Positions 46,501 to 55,734 of a stretch of DNA of 64,000 bases are shown piece by piece (positions within the stretch are counted from its first letter, which is position 1; every line of letters starts with the position of its first letter). The translations under genes and the position numbers were made by a program. This stretch comes from Lewinellaceae bacterium (GTDB taxonomy: Bacteria; Bacteroidota; Bacteroidia; Chitinophagales; Saprospiraceae). The notes under the pieces are model-generated. The model had not been told where the DNA came from. It saw only the letters and a program-made list of their open reading frames with translations, and did not search any database. The stretch covers positions 324,705 to 388,704 of the forward strand of contig JACJXZ010000010.1 of NCBI GenBank assembly GCA_020636375.1. Reading direction: 5' to 3'.

Positions 46501-49500
46501 TCATCTCCCCCCATCCCGCAACAACTCCATCAACTCCTGCGCCGACAACCTGGCGCTCACGTCAGCCCCGGCCAGCAGCGAGTCCGCCAGGTCCCGTTTT
46601 TGGGCGTGCAGCTGCAGGATTTTTTCCTCGATGGTCTGCTCTGCCACCAGGCGGTAGGCCGTCACCGGGCGTTCCTGGCCGATGCGGTGGGCCCGGTCGG
46701 TGGCCTGGTCTTCCACGGCGGGGTTCCACCAGGGGTCGGTGTGGATGACGTAGTCGGCGGCGGTGAGGTTGAGGCCGGTGCCGCCCGCTTTCAGGCTGAT
46801 GAGAAAGATGTCGCCCTCGCCGGACTGGAAAGCGTCGATCGCCGCCTGCCGCTTTTTGCCGGGCGTGCTGCCGTCGAGATACTGGTAGCTGATCTTTCTC
46901 GACCTGAGGTGTTTTTCCAGGATTTTCAGGTGGTCGACAAACTGGCTGAAGACGAGGGCTTTGTGGCCGTTTTCCAGCAGCTCGTCGACGATCTCGGAGA
47001 AGAGTTCCAGCTTGGCGCTGCGGGTGAAGCCGGCGCCGCCGTCGGCCAGGGAGGGGTGGCAGGCGGCGCGCCGCAGGCGCATGATCTCGGCCAGGATGCG
47101 GAGGTGCTGCTGCCCCGCCTGTTCCTCGCCGGCGGTGGCAGCCAGTTTTTCGATAGCGTTGCGGCGCAGGGCTTCGTAGAAGGCCCGTTCTTCCGGCGGC
47201 AGTTCGACGGTGAGGGTGATCTCCGTCTTTTCCGGAAGGTCTTTGAGCACCTCACTCTTGCGTCGGCGGAGGATGAAGGGGTGGACCAGGCGGCGCAGCT
47301 GTTCGCGGCGGTTCTCGTCCCGGTATTTTTCGATGGGCAGGGCGAAGCGCTCGGTGAACTGGCCGATGCTGCCCAGCAGGCCGGGGTTGAGGAACTGGAA
47401 GAGGTTCCAAAGCTCGCCGAGGTGGTTCTCGAGCGGCGTGCCCGTCATCGCTATTTTAAAATCGCCGCGCAGGGCCATTGCCGTTTCCGAGCGTTTGGTC
47501 GCCCGGTTTTTGATCGCCTGGGCTTCGTCGAGGATGAGGGTGGCCCATTCTTTTTGCGTGAACAGTTTTTCCTCGCGGGCCATCAGGTCGTAAGTCACGA
47601 TGATGAGGTGGCCTGGTTTGGCCTTTCTGATCGTGGTTTCCCGATCGCTTTCGCTGAAGAGGATGGGCGTCAGCGCCGGCGCAAAGCGGGTGGTTTCAGC
47701 CACCCAGTTGCGGCAAACGCTGGCGGGCGCCACGACGAGGGCGGGGCCCAGTTTGGCACGGGTGGTGAGCAGGGCGAGCGCCTGCACCGTCTTGCCCAGG
47801 CCCATGTCGTCGGCCAGGCAGGCGCCGACGCCCCATTCGGCGCAACGCCGCAGCCATTTATAGCCTTCCAGTTGGTAGGGGCGCAGGGTGGCGTCGAAGT
47901 TTTTCGGCAGGCGGTAGCTTTTGGCGAAAGCCTGCTCCAGCCTTTCCCTGCTTTCCCTGAACTTCTGGCTGGCTTCCAGGTGCTCGACGGCGCTGGTAAA
48001 AGGCTCGATGGCCGGGGCGGCCAGCGGGTGGAGCTGCAGTTTGCCGCCCTTTTTTGCTGTGCTTACCAGGCCGTTGATGCCTTTCAGCCGCTGGCGGAAC
48101 TCGGCAGTCAGGGCCAGGAACTTGCCGGGGCTGACCTCTACAAACTGGCTTTGGCCCTCGCTAAGCGACAGCAATTCCTGAAGGGTGAGCACCGTTTCTT
48201 CGTCGACCCTCAGCTCGCCGTCCAGTTCGAACCATTGTTTTCCATCCCGGACCGACAGTCGGAACTGGTCGAAGCCGGCTACGGAGTCGACGCGCAGTTT
48301 TTCGCCTTTGGGCCATTCCAGGATGATCTCCTCCGCCTCCAGCAGGGGCCGCAGTTCCAGCAGCAGCTGCAGGCAGGTCTCGGCGTCTTCCAGTTGCCAG
48401 GTGCCGCTGTGCGGGCGGTTATTTTTCAAAACCGGCACTTTTTCCCGCAGGGCGTTCCGGTTCTTTTTCTCTGCTTCGAGGTTCCGGTTGGCGGCGGTCC
48501 GCTTGCCGTCCACCAGAGCGACGAGGAAGGATTCGCCCTCGCCCGGTTTTACATAAGGAGGTATTTCCCGGAAGGGCTTCACATACAGCTCCACGTGGAA
48601 GCCGTCGCCGACGGGCAGCAGGTGGACGCAGATGCGGCTGTCGGCCTCTACGGCCGGCAGGTTTTCATCCTCGAAAGCCGACTGCAGGGGCACGAGCCGG
48701 GCCAGGCCGTTCAGGGCTTCCCGCAGTTGGGCTTCCGCCCGTTGCGGCACGGTGAGGGTTTTGCCGTTGAAGGCGCGGGCAATGCGGGCCATCTGTTCGG
48801 TAACTTCGATGAACAGGTAGCGGGTGGGGGACTCCTTTTCCACTTTTGCGCCCGGCTCGTGGACATTGTGGGTGAAGTGCATTTGATAGCCCTTCTGCGT
48901 GCGTTTGGCGATGAGGGTGGGCCTGGCCTCCACCAGCTGCACGGCAGTGGCGGGAGATTTGCGGAGAAAAAGCAGGGGGTGGCCGACGAGCTGCTTCCAG
49001 CATTTCTCCTTCCCGCTGAGGTTGAACTCGCTGCCCCAGGCGTACCCGACGGCCCTGATGAAGGACTCATCCTGGGGTGCCAATCCCTCCACCTCGCCGT
49101 TTATGAGGCGGTCGAAAGCTACTACCCGCCCCTTTGTCCAACTGCCGCTCTTGCCAATCGTCTGATGGCGGGCCTGGGCCCAGCCCCTTTCGAAATCGAC
49201 CTGCCAGGCGATGCGGTTTTCCGATTCGGTGATGGCCGGCGCCTTGCCGCCTAGTTCCAGCAGCACTTTCATCGCATTTTCCCACTCCTCGATCCGGGGC
49301 AGGAGGTGGATAAGCGGCTGGCCGACGGGCAGGGGATAGCCGTCGGTAGGCTGCCCCAACTCGCCCAGCAGGGCGTTCATCTCGGCGGCCATCCAGGCGT
49401 AGCCGTCGGCAGCGAGCTTTTTGCGGTAGCGCTTCACCTCTTTGGCATCCACCAGCGACTCGTCAACCCAGAACCGGCAGAGGTGGCCGAAAAAGTGGCA

Positions 49501-50928
49501 TAGCGGAAACAGGGGCTCCGCCTGCAGCATTTGCCCGGCGAGCGGTTTGTTGTTTTCGAGGAAAAATACGACGGCGTCGAGGTAATTGTAAACGACCTGA
49601 TACCCGTTGGGCCGGCTGATGGCCTGCCGGGCGGCGCTGTGTGCCTTTTTGTAAAGCTTCGTATCCTGCGGATGTACCCGGGCGAGAATATGGAACAGGC
49701 CGGACAGGCCGGACAGGACCTCCTTGTTGTTGCCGGATAACTTCCGGGCCAGTTGCTGGGCGGTGTCGAAGGCGGCCAGCGCTTCAGCATATCGCCCCTC
49801 CAGAAGATGCCGGATGCCGGGAAAAGCAACCTGGGCCACTTCATCGAGATAACTGGACAATTTATCTACTTGTTGCCAGTCGCCCCGTAATATGTTCAAT
49901 TGAACCAGCAGGCGCGCCAGCAGCGGGCGGCCCTCCCCCAGCAGTTGCCCTATAGTATCCTGTGTATACTGGAAAAAACCAGTGTCCAGCGGTGACAGGT
50001 AGAAGGTATCGGAGGAGAGTCGCTGAGAAAGCAGGAACGACCTGACGCCGGCGGGGAAGGACTCCAGCTTTTCCTCATCAAAATCCTCGCCCAGCCAGTA
50101 CTCGACGAGTTCATCCTGGGTGAAACCCTCCCTCCCCTGTTGGGTCAGCGCGAAAAAGCTCTGTTGGAACAAAACCGTATTGGCGGCATAGCGCCCGATC
50201 CGCATGTCCCGGAACAGCCGGTTGGCAGTGGAGGGCTGATACCAGTAATTGTGGGAGGGAAAGGTGCGCCGGATGGGAGTGGCCAACTGGGCAAAATCGG
50301 GGTCCGTAGGAAAATAGCGGTCGCACAGGTCGTCGGCAAATTCTTCGGGGCATTCATATTGCTGGTAGGCAAGCGTGAGGAATCCCTCGCTGACGAGTTT
50401 TTCCAGCAGAGGTTTTATGTCGGCAGGGTATATGTTTTTGCGCCTGTTGCTGAATTTTGCCGCATTGAAAAGCTCCATCAGCTTGGTCTGCGATGTCGGT
50501 TCCCATAGCAGGGCGGCAATCTTGATCAGGCGCTGTTCGGTTTCGCCCAGTTCTGCGTATGCGCTCATCAGTTCCTCCGCGCTTCGGGTTTTAGGCACGG
50601 GCGCGGGCCCTGGCCCGGAGGCAGCTGGCGCCGCCGTCTTATTCATAATATTTTCCTGCCGTATCTTAAAAAGTACGGCGGCGATGTGCTTGCAGGGGCC
50701 GCCCTGGTCGTAGGGACACGCACAGGCGTATCGGGCGATGTCTCCATTGTGGAGGATAGCTATTTCAACTTCATAATCGTCGCCGTTTCCTTCCACGAGG
50801 GCAAACCATTGGTCCACGCCTGCGCCGCTTGTTTTTTCCAGGAATTGTATCCTGCCGCTGTTAAAATACAGGATTCCCCGGCCGAGGACTTTGGAAGAAA
50901 AGGACCGTTCAAAATTTTGGAGGTTCAT
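46501..50928 (-). CDS. SNF2-family helicase with SWIM zinc finger
   Basis: The 1475-residue protein has a SWIM zinc finger near the N-terminus (Cys69, Cys71, Cys79, His81 in YACACPYDQGGPCKH), a long middle region, and a SNF2 ATPase at residues ~1000-1460. The motor carries DDMGLGKTVQALALL, ILDEAQAIKN, MTGTPLENHLGELW, LVFSQFVDHLKIL and ATDRAHRIGQ. Such enzymes translocate on duplex DNA and displace bound proteins. Bacterial SWIM-SNF2 proteins are widespread; some belong to defence islands (for example DISARM), but this one has no such partner. It lies within the decayed accessory region. Confidence 0.92.
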   Translation of the reverse strand: MNLQNFERSFSSKVLGRGILYFNSGRIQFLEKTSGAGVDQWFALVEGNGDDYEVEIAILHNGDIARYACACPYDQGGPCKHIAAVLFKIRQENIMNKTAAPAASGPGPAPVPKTRSAEELMSAYAELGETEQRLIKIAALLWEPTSQTKLMELFNAAKFSNRRKNIYPADIKPLLEKLVSEGFLTLAYQQYECPEEFADDLCDRYFPTDPDFAQLATPIRRTFPSHNYWYQPSTANRLFRDMRIGRYAANTVLFQQSFFALTQQGREGFTQDELVEYWLGEDFDEEKLESFPAGVRSFLLSQRLSSDTFYLSPLDTGFFQYTQDTIGQLLGEGRPLLARLLVQLNILRGDWQQVDKLSSYLDEVAQVAFPGIRHLLEGRYAEALAAFDTAQQLARKLSGNNKEVLSGLSGLFHILARVHPQDTKLYKKAHSAARQAISRPNGYQVVYNYLDAVVFFLENNKPLAGQMLQAEPLFPLCHFFGHLCRFWVDESLVDAKEVKRYRKKLAADGYAWMAAEMNALLGELGQPTDGYPLPVGQPLIHLLPRIEEWENAMKVLLELGGKAPAITESENRIAWQVDFERGWAQARHQTIGKSGSWTKGRVVAFDRLINGEVEGLAPQDESFIRAVGYAWGSEFNLSGKEKCWKQLVGHPLLFLRKSPATAVQLVEARPTLIAKRTQKGYQMHFTHNVHEPGAKVEKESPTRYLFIEVTEQMARIARAFNGKTLTVPQRAEAQLREALNGLARLVPLQSAFEDENLPAVEADSRICVHLLPVGDGFHVELYVKPFREIPPYVKPGEGESFLVALVDGKRTAANRNLEAEKKNRNALREKVPVLKNNRPHSGTWQLEDAETCLQLLLELRPLLEAEEIILEWPKGEKLRVDSVAGFDQFRLSVRDGKQWFELDGELRVDEETVLTLQELLSLSEGQSQFVEVSPGKFLALTAEFRQRLKGINGLVSTAKKGGKLQLHPLAAPAIEPFTSAVEHLEASQKFRESRERLEQAFAKSYRLPKNFDATLRPYQLEGYKWLRRCAEWGVGACLADDMGLGKTVQALALLTTRAKLGPALVVAPASVCRNWVAETTRFAPALTPILFSESDRETTIRKAKPGHLIIVTYDLMAREEKLFTQKEWATLILDEAQAIKNRATKRSETAMALRGDFKIAMTGTPLENHLGELWNLFQFLNPGLLGSIGQFTERFALPIEKYRDENRREQLRRLVHPFILRRRKSEVLKDLPEKTEITLTVELPPEERAFYEALRRNAIEKLAATAGEEQAGQQHLRILAEIMRLRRAACHPSLADGGAGFTRSAKLELFSEIVDELLENGHKALVFSQFVDHLKILEKHLRSRKISYQYLDGSTPGKKRQAAIDAFQSGEGDIFLISLKAGGTGLNLTAADYVIHTDPWWNPAVEDQATDRAHRIGQERPVTAYRLVAEQTIEEKILQLHAQKRDLADSLLAGADVSARLSAQELMELLRDGGR

Positions 50929-51000
50929 ATTGCCTGTTTTTCAAACTCAGGCAAATATACGTAGAAAACCTTCAAACAAGCTCTTAGGCATCTTCCCACC

Positions 51001-51474
51001 TCAATGCAACATACTCACCCCTGAAACCTCCGCCAGCACATCCGCGTATTCCGTCAATTGCTCCCGGATTTTAGCGATCTCTGCCCGTAGCGCAGCGGCA
51101 TGTTCCCAATTGCGTTCATGTGCCGTCGCCGAAACGCCCTCCGGGCGCTGATCTTCATAATCCTATAAAATGGGATGCTAGTGTGCAAGCACCGGACGAA
51201 GCACTTTGTTGAGCACAGCTACGGCAATGTATCCGAGGGTCGTATCGTCTGCTTCGCCGGGGGTGGTCTGGAAGAGGGAGTAGAAGGAAGTAAGTGCTTC
51301 GCGCAGCAGGCCTTCGCCCTCTTTGAGTTCCTGCACCGTTACGCGGGTGACGAGCTCTACTTAGATATCCCAGGCGGCCTGCCGCTGTTGCTCATCTATT
51401 TCCCATTCGCCTTCTATGTCCAGGAAGGGGAGGTTTACTTTGAGGGAAAAACCTTTAAATTTTGCGTTTGCCAT
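51001..51474 (-). pseudogene. Helical protein gene with three in-frame stop codons
   Basis: One unbroken frame of 158 codons from ATG 51472-51474 to TGA 51001-51003 keeps protein-like sequence throughout: MANAKFKGFSLKVNLPFLDI, VELVTRVTVQELKEGEGLLR, EALTSFYSLFQTT, LGYIAVAVLNKVLRPVLAH, and a helical tail. It is interrupted by TAA at codon 38 and TAG at codons 99 and 104. The second stop falls where LA-Lys/His-Trp-HP is expected, so TGG to TAG looks likely. No frameshift has accumulated. The family resembles small conserved helical proteins that I cannot name. Stops in a frame so well kept mean recent decay, unless they are suppressed. Confidence 0.7.
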
Positions 51475-51551
51475 AGCGTCAGTTCAATTTTTGCCCAAGT
51501 TGGCATAAATATCCAAATTTAGCAAAATTTGAGATTTCCCCTTTTCCGGCT

Positions 51552-51809
51552 TCACTCTTTTATTGCGCGCTCTGCAATTCGAACATCGGCAATGACTCGA
51601 CGAAGCGCCCTTCCGGGCCGGTAGACCGCCCGCTGCTTTTTCATGGTTTCGTACCCTCCGGTCAAGGGATCTGAGTTGGAAAGCCGACGTCCGTATCCGC
51701 GGGCCGCTTTTTCATCCAGAAGCTGAATGAAATCTGGGGGCGCTTCCCGGTGCTTCCAGCCATCAGATGTATGACGGTAAAGCATTATTTTAGGAACAGC
51801 CTCATTCAC
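51552..51809 (-). CDS. Short hypothetical protein
   Basis: An 85-codon frame begins MNEAVPKIMLYRHTSDGWKH and ends with a basic, helical tail. It has no recognised family and sits between the three-stop pseudogene and the PD-(D/E)XK gene. It may be a real small gene, a remnant or a chance frame. Confidence 0.3.
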   Translation of the reverse strand: MNEAVPKIMLYRHTSDGWKHREAPPDFIQLLDEKAARGYGRRLSNSDPLTGGYETMKKQRAVYRPGRALRRVIADVRIAERAIKE

Positions 51810-51887
51810 AAGTCAAAACTCTACTAAAAGGACAAACTTTTTTCCTTTCCCCCCGTAAAACATATTCCAACCATTATAATTTACATC

Positions 51888-53108
51888 ATGTTTCCACCAG
51901 AACTAGAAAGCGCCCTTCAGGCAGTCATTGGCACCACAGAGGGGTTGCCCTTGTTTGAGCCCCTCAAGCCATCCATTTTTGATATTGCCGGTTTCCCCAG
52001 ACGAGAGGTTGTTAATTCCAGGTTGCTGGCTTATTATTTTGACAGAGAAGAATCCCATGGATTTGAGGAAAAGTGCCTGGAAGCTTTACTGGAGGCACTG
52101 AAAGGTGAATATGGCCTGAACCTTGAAAAAATCGAACTGAAAAAAAGCTATTCCGTCGCAACGGAATGGCACAAAATTGATGTCGTTATCCTTGGGAAGA
52201 AACACCACGGTGTGCATGAATGGGCAATCCTCATCGAAAACAAGATCGGCCACACTCTTAATAACCCACTTGATGACTACTGGAAAAGGGTAAAAGCCGA
52301 CTTCAAGATCGGAATTGTACTGGCGCCTACTCTGAAGGAAATCCCAGGTTTAATGGATTCTGAAGCCCAATATTACCCTCTTACTCACCTCCAATTGAAG
52401 GATAGCATTGAAAAGAAGTTGGGTGCCTATGATCCGGAAAGCACGACCCATAGCAGGGCCATATTAGAAGACTTTCTCAACCACTTAAAGAATATTTCCA
52501 TGGATACAATCAACCGGGAAACGCTAAAGGAAAAAGCATTGGATTTTTTTAAGCGTCACGAAGAACTCAAAAAGATTGAAGAATACATAAATAATATACG
52601 AGGCGCTAATTTTTGCGAACTTCTGGACTTCATGCGGCCGTATGGCTTTGAAATTTCCGGTTGGTTCAACCCTTCGAAACGAGATTTGCACTTTTACTAC
52701 TACTCCAACGAGGAAATGGATAAAGCATACCCCAATCTGCCGACTGCCTTTCGCTTTTGGTTTAACCAGCCTCTTTATTTAGGTCAAGGCAGCCTGGAAT
52801 GTATATTTGAGCTTTATGGGGAGAAAGCAACTGCTGAAAATGTGGAAAGAATAAAAGAGTCTATTTCTGAATTTATTAATCTCCACCACCCCAACTTGTC
52901 ATTAGGCAGTAACACTCAACCCGGTAATTATGCTCAAATTATCTATCTTGGTATGCCACTGGAAGAAATTAATAAAACTAGCGGCGGGAACGGCTATCAT
53001 GAAAAACTTAAAGCCATATTGAAAGAAGCATTTTTCACTGTTCCGGAAGGAGGTACTCACCATCTTGTCGGCCTCTGCGCGGCAGCGTTAGAGCATGTTT
53101 GGAGGTAG
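51888..53108 (+). CDS. PD-(D/E)XK nuclease superfamily protein (PDDEXK_20-like)
   Basis: The 406 residues start with FDIAGFPRREVVNSRLLAYYF, characteristic of this family, and contain KIDVVILGKKHHGVHEWAILIENKI. The Asp and the ENK triad would form a PD-(D/E)XK metal site, with the Asp before it and LDDYWKRV after it. Such proteins are often found in defence islands as stand-alone or effector nucleases. Composition is more AT-rich than the neighbours. The stop codon lies within the left arm of an inverted-repeat element, so the original C-terminus may have been replaced. Confidence 0.72.
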   Translation: MFPPELESALQAVIGTTEGLPLFEPLKPSIFDIAGFPRREVVNSRLLAYYFDREESHGFEEKCLEALLEALKGEYGLNLEKIELKKSYSVATEWHKIDVVILGKKHHGVHEWAILIENKIGHTLNNPLDDYWKRVKADFKIGIVLAPTLKEIPGLMDSEAQYYPLTHLQLKDSIEKKLGAYDPESTTHSRAILEDFLNHLKNISMDTINRETLKEKALDFFKRHEELKKIEEYINNIRGANFCELLDFMRPYGFEISGWFNPSKRDLHFYYYSNEEMDKAYPNLPTAFRFWFNQPLYLGQGSLECIFELYGEKATAENVERIKESISEFINLHHPNLSLGSNTQPGNYAQIIYLGMPLEEINKTSGGNGYHEKLKAILKEAFFTVPEGGTHHLVGLCAAALEHVWR

Positions 53109-53253
53109 TCATTTGGGCTGCAAGTGCCAGATTCCGGAACCTCACTTTGCCATTTCTTCGCTCCATAGCGCTGCTATGAAGCTCAAAAATGCCTTCGTGA
53201 GAACCCAAAATCTGACATTTTCGCTTCCAAAGCACCACCTCCAAACATACTCT
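53090..53253. repeat. MITE-like inverted repeat overlapping a gene end
   Basis: Terminal arms AGAGCATGTTTGGAGGT (53090-53106) and its inverse (53237-53253) match at 16 of 17 positions. Similarity continues inward with gaps (TGCCAGATT/AATCTGACA, GAACCTCAC/GTGAGAACC) to a central CATAGCGCTGCTATG stem. The whole 164-base element is an imperfect palindrome. It supplies the last codons and the TAG stop of the nuclease gene. Confidence 0.65.
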
Positions 53254-53267
53254 TAAACAAACAGGCT

Positions 53268-54002
53268 ATGCAACTTGAACGCCCCATCATCTTTTTCGAC
53301 CTTGAAACTACCGGAACTCATACCGAAAATGACCGCATAGTACAGATTGCTGCCATCAAGCGGTTTCCGGATGGAGAGATAGAGGAAAAGAACCTCCTGG
53401 TCAACCCGCAGTGTCCCATCCCGGAATCGGCCAGTGAGATACACGGCATTACAGATGAAATGGTCAAAGACAAACATGTATTCCGCAAATATGCAAAAAG
53501 CATGTTCAATTGGTTCGCCGGCTGCGATCTGGCAGGATACAATTCCAATCAGTTTGATATACCAATGCTGGCAGCGGAGTTCCGCCGCTGCGGATATGTC
53601 TTCCCGGATGGAGACACTCATTTTGTTGATATACTGATGATCGAACGGCTGGTCAATAGCCATCGCCTGGAGGCAACCTACAAACGGTATACCGGAGAAG
53701 ATCTGGAAGGCGCCCATGATGCCCTGGCCGATATCCGGGCTACGATCACGATCCTGTATAACCAGCTCAAAAGACATTCTGACTTACCGCTTACCCCCAA
53801 AGAGCTCGACACGCTGACAACGGGGGACGAACCCCGGGCGGATATTTCGGGTAAACTCCGGTGGGTAGAGGGGAAGCTGGTATGGAACTTTGGGAAACAC
53901 CGCGGGCAACCCGTAGTGGAGACGTTTGATTATGCAGAGTGGTTTCTGCGCTCGGATTTCCCGGCGGATGCGAAGACTTTGGTACAGGAGCTCATGAAGT
54001 AA
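53268..54002 (+). CDS. DnaQ-family 3'-5' exonuclease
   Basis: The 244 residues carry the DEDDh exonuclease pattern: FFDLETTG (first Asp/Glu), LAGYNSNQFDIPML (second Asp), and EGAHDALADIR (His and third Asp), all present. The C-terminal part (VWNFGKHRGQPVVE, YAEWFLRSDFP) resembles DUF3820-type tails that follow some exonucleases. It probably degrades DNA or RNA 3' ends in repair or replication. It starts directly after the inverted repeat at 53090-53253. Confidence 0.9.
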   Translation: MQLERPIIFFDLETTGTHTENDRIVQIAAIKRFPDGEIEEKNLLVNPQCPIPESASEIHGITDEMVKDKHVFRKYAKSMFNWFAGCDLAGYNSNQFDIPMLAAEFRRCGYVFPDGDTHFVDILMIERLVNSHRLEATYKRYTGEDLEGAHDALADIRATITILYNQLKRHSDLPLTPKELDTLTTGDEPRADISGKLRWVEGKLVWNFGKHRGQPVVETFDYAEWFLRSDFPADAKTLVQELMK

Positions 54003-54068
54003 GATCGGTAGCTATGTAAAGGCCATTTTATCAAATTGAGTGCCGACAAAACCCAAGACTTTCTGAAT

Positions 54069-55160
54069 TCAAAACATCACCTTCACCTTCAACCCATTCA
54101 AATTCTTATTGGGCAAGCTGCCCACCCGCTGCAGCTGAGCGGCTAAAATTCCAGGATGGATCCTATATTCTTTAGCCAGATTCACCAATTCCGCCTCGCT
54201 CCATGGCCTGGTCTTGTTGGCGTACTTTTTCAGCGGAAAATCTCCGAGCAGATATTTCAAAGCTATTCGATTGGCTTCCGCTTCTTTTTCTTCATCCTGT
54301 TCGACTCCTTTGACCCCGTCCAGGAAAATTTCCGTTTTACCATGCTTCAGGATGTGAGCCGCTTCGTGAAAAAAGGCAAACCAGAAGTGGTCCGCTGTTT
54401 TGTAGCGGTCCGATAATTGAAGGAGAGGGTGAGTACGTTTCTTCAGCCAGCGGGTAGCGCCATTGACCGGCGCATTGGGCAAGAGAGGAGTATAAACCAA
54501 AGCGGCCCCGCAGCTCGCACAAAGGGCTTGTAAAGCTTGCAGGTAATCATCGGGCTGCCGATAAGCCATTTCTCTGGCATCCTCCAGGCAACCTTTAAAG
54601 AGTTTCTCATCAAAAGGGGACAACTCCAGCTTTTCAGCCTGCTTTTCGCCCAGGCGCAGCCATACCGATAAAGAGTAGGGGTTCTGGGTATGAGCCAGGC
54701 TGATCTTAAAGGCGACTGATATTTTTGCGTCTTTGTAAATCCTTTCCCATTCTTCCTTTGAAGCAACCTGGAAGAAAGAAAGCAGATCCTCCACCTGGCT
54801 AATATTCTTCCTTCCCTTGCCAATGATGCCCCATTTTTTCAAGGCGGAAAGCGGAAACTGGCTGAGCCAATCAAATTGCTCGGCGAGCCGTTCCTGCTCA
54901 TCGATCGCCAATTTGTCTTCCTGGTACATCCGCTCCAATTCCAGCCAGGTGCGTACAGGGATGCCCAGGACGTGTTCCAGCTTAACGGCCATTTCCGGAG
55001 TAAGAGAGACTTCCCCTTTTATCAACTGGTTCAATTTATTAAAGGGGTAGCCCAGGCGCTCCGCCAACTCCCGCTGGGTCATACCTATGGCATCTATGGT
55101 TTCCTGTATGGTATCTCCCGGACAGGTCAGGAGGGCTTTTTCTGTGGCTCGCGTAGTCAT
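54069..55160 (-). CDS. HTH-ImmA/IrrE fusion antitoxin (HigA-type)
   Basis: Residues ~12-70 form a HigA-like helix-turn-helix (MTQRELAERLGYPFNKLNQL). A central region follows, then a zinc-peptidase-like ImmA/IrrE domain at ~190-340 with FFHEAAHILKHGK (HEAAH). The C-terminal YRIHPGILAAQLQRVG is typical of long HigA-IrrE fusions. It follows the HigB gene by about 63 bases on the same strand, so the pair forms an operon. The antitoxin is expected to bind the toxin and autoregulate the operon. Confidence 0.85.
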   Translation of the reverse strand: MTTRATEKALLTCPGDTIQETIDAIGMTQRELAERLGYPFNKLNQLIKGEVSLTPEMAVKLEHVLGIPVRTWLELERMYQEDKLAIDEQERLAEQFDWLSQFPLSALKKWGIIGKGRKNISQVEDLLSFFQVASKEEWERIYKDAKISVAFKISLAHTQNPYSLSVWLRLGEKQAEKLELSPFDEKLFKGCLEDAREMAYRQPDDYLQALQALCASCGAALVYTPLLPNAPVNGATRWLKKRTHPLLQLSDRYKTADHFWFAFFHEAAHILKHGKTEIFLDGVKGVEQDEEKEAEANRIALKYLLGDFPLKKYANKTRPWSEAELVNLAKEYRIHPGILAAQLQRVGSLPNKNLNGLKVKVMF

Positions 55161-55222
55161 GATCGTTATAGTGTGTGCTGTTTTTTAGTAATTGCTATTT
55201 CCTCCGGCTAACACTGTTTCAC

Positions 55223-55558
55223 CTAATGATAATCAACAATCTCGATGATGCAGATATCCGTTATGGCTTCCATATCAATACCGCCGTCTTCTTTTAATGG
55301 CAGGGGATTATGCTCAAGTATGAAACAGAGGCGGTCGTTGCCAGTGACCTTGACAGCCCATTGCCCCTGCCGGCCTCCTGTAAGTGGATGTAGGTAGGCT
55401 GCCGGGATTTTCGCCAGGTTCGCCAGCGTGGCACTCGCTTGCATTTCTCGGTAGCGTTGCTTGATTTTCTTCGCGCGTTGTGCCCCGTAAGCCTTTATCA
55501 AGGCACCGTCACTGGAAAAACTTTTTTCCAGCTTCCTTGTTTTAAACGTTATTTCCAC
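55223..55558 (-). CDS. HigB-like toxin (RelE/ParE superfamily)
   Basis: The 111-residue protein has the HigB pattern: ITFKTRKLEKSFSSDGALIK at the start, YGAQRAKKIKQRYREM, LHPLTGGRQGQWAVKV and DRLCFILEH. HigB toxins cut ribosome-bound mRNA. It lies upstream of the HTH-IrrE antitoxin, the reversed order typical of HigBA. Length and conserved positions are intact, so the module may be functional. Confidence 0.82.
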   Translation of the reverse strand: MEITFKTRKLEKSFSSDGALIKAYGAQRAKKIKQRYREMQASATLANLAKIPAAYLHPLTGGRQGQWAVKVTGNDRLCFILEHNPLPLKEDGGIDMEAITDICIIEIVDYH

Positions 55559-55734
55559 TTACAAGGTTCCTGTTTTGTTTACCTTAAAGGTAAATAATTT
55601 TTACCAACTATTCAATGATTGGTTTACTTGCTGCCTCATAGTTAAAGAAGTACTGTATCAAGCAAAGAAAGCCAACTTGCTCCGGAGAAAATACAGGTTC
55701 CAGGTGGGGAAATATCCGACAAAGTGGCTTACTA

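Noticed and set aside
46447..49254. A 935-codon open frame on the plus strand
   Set aside because: It lies opposite the SNF2 helicase gene, whose motifs are certain. The antisense frame has low-complexity, non-family protein sequence, as is common opposite GC-rich genes.
46501..50928. DISARM or other SNF2-based defence system
   Set aside because: No methyltransferase, DUF1998 or phospholipase D partner lies next to the helicase gene, so only a stand-alone SNF2 protein is supported.
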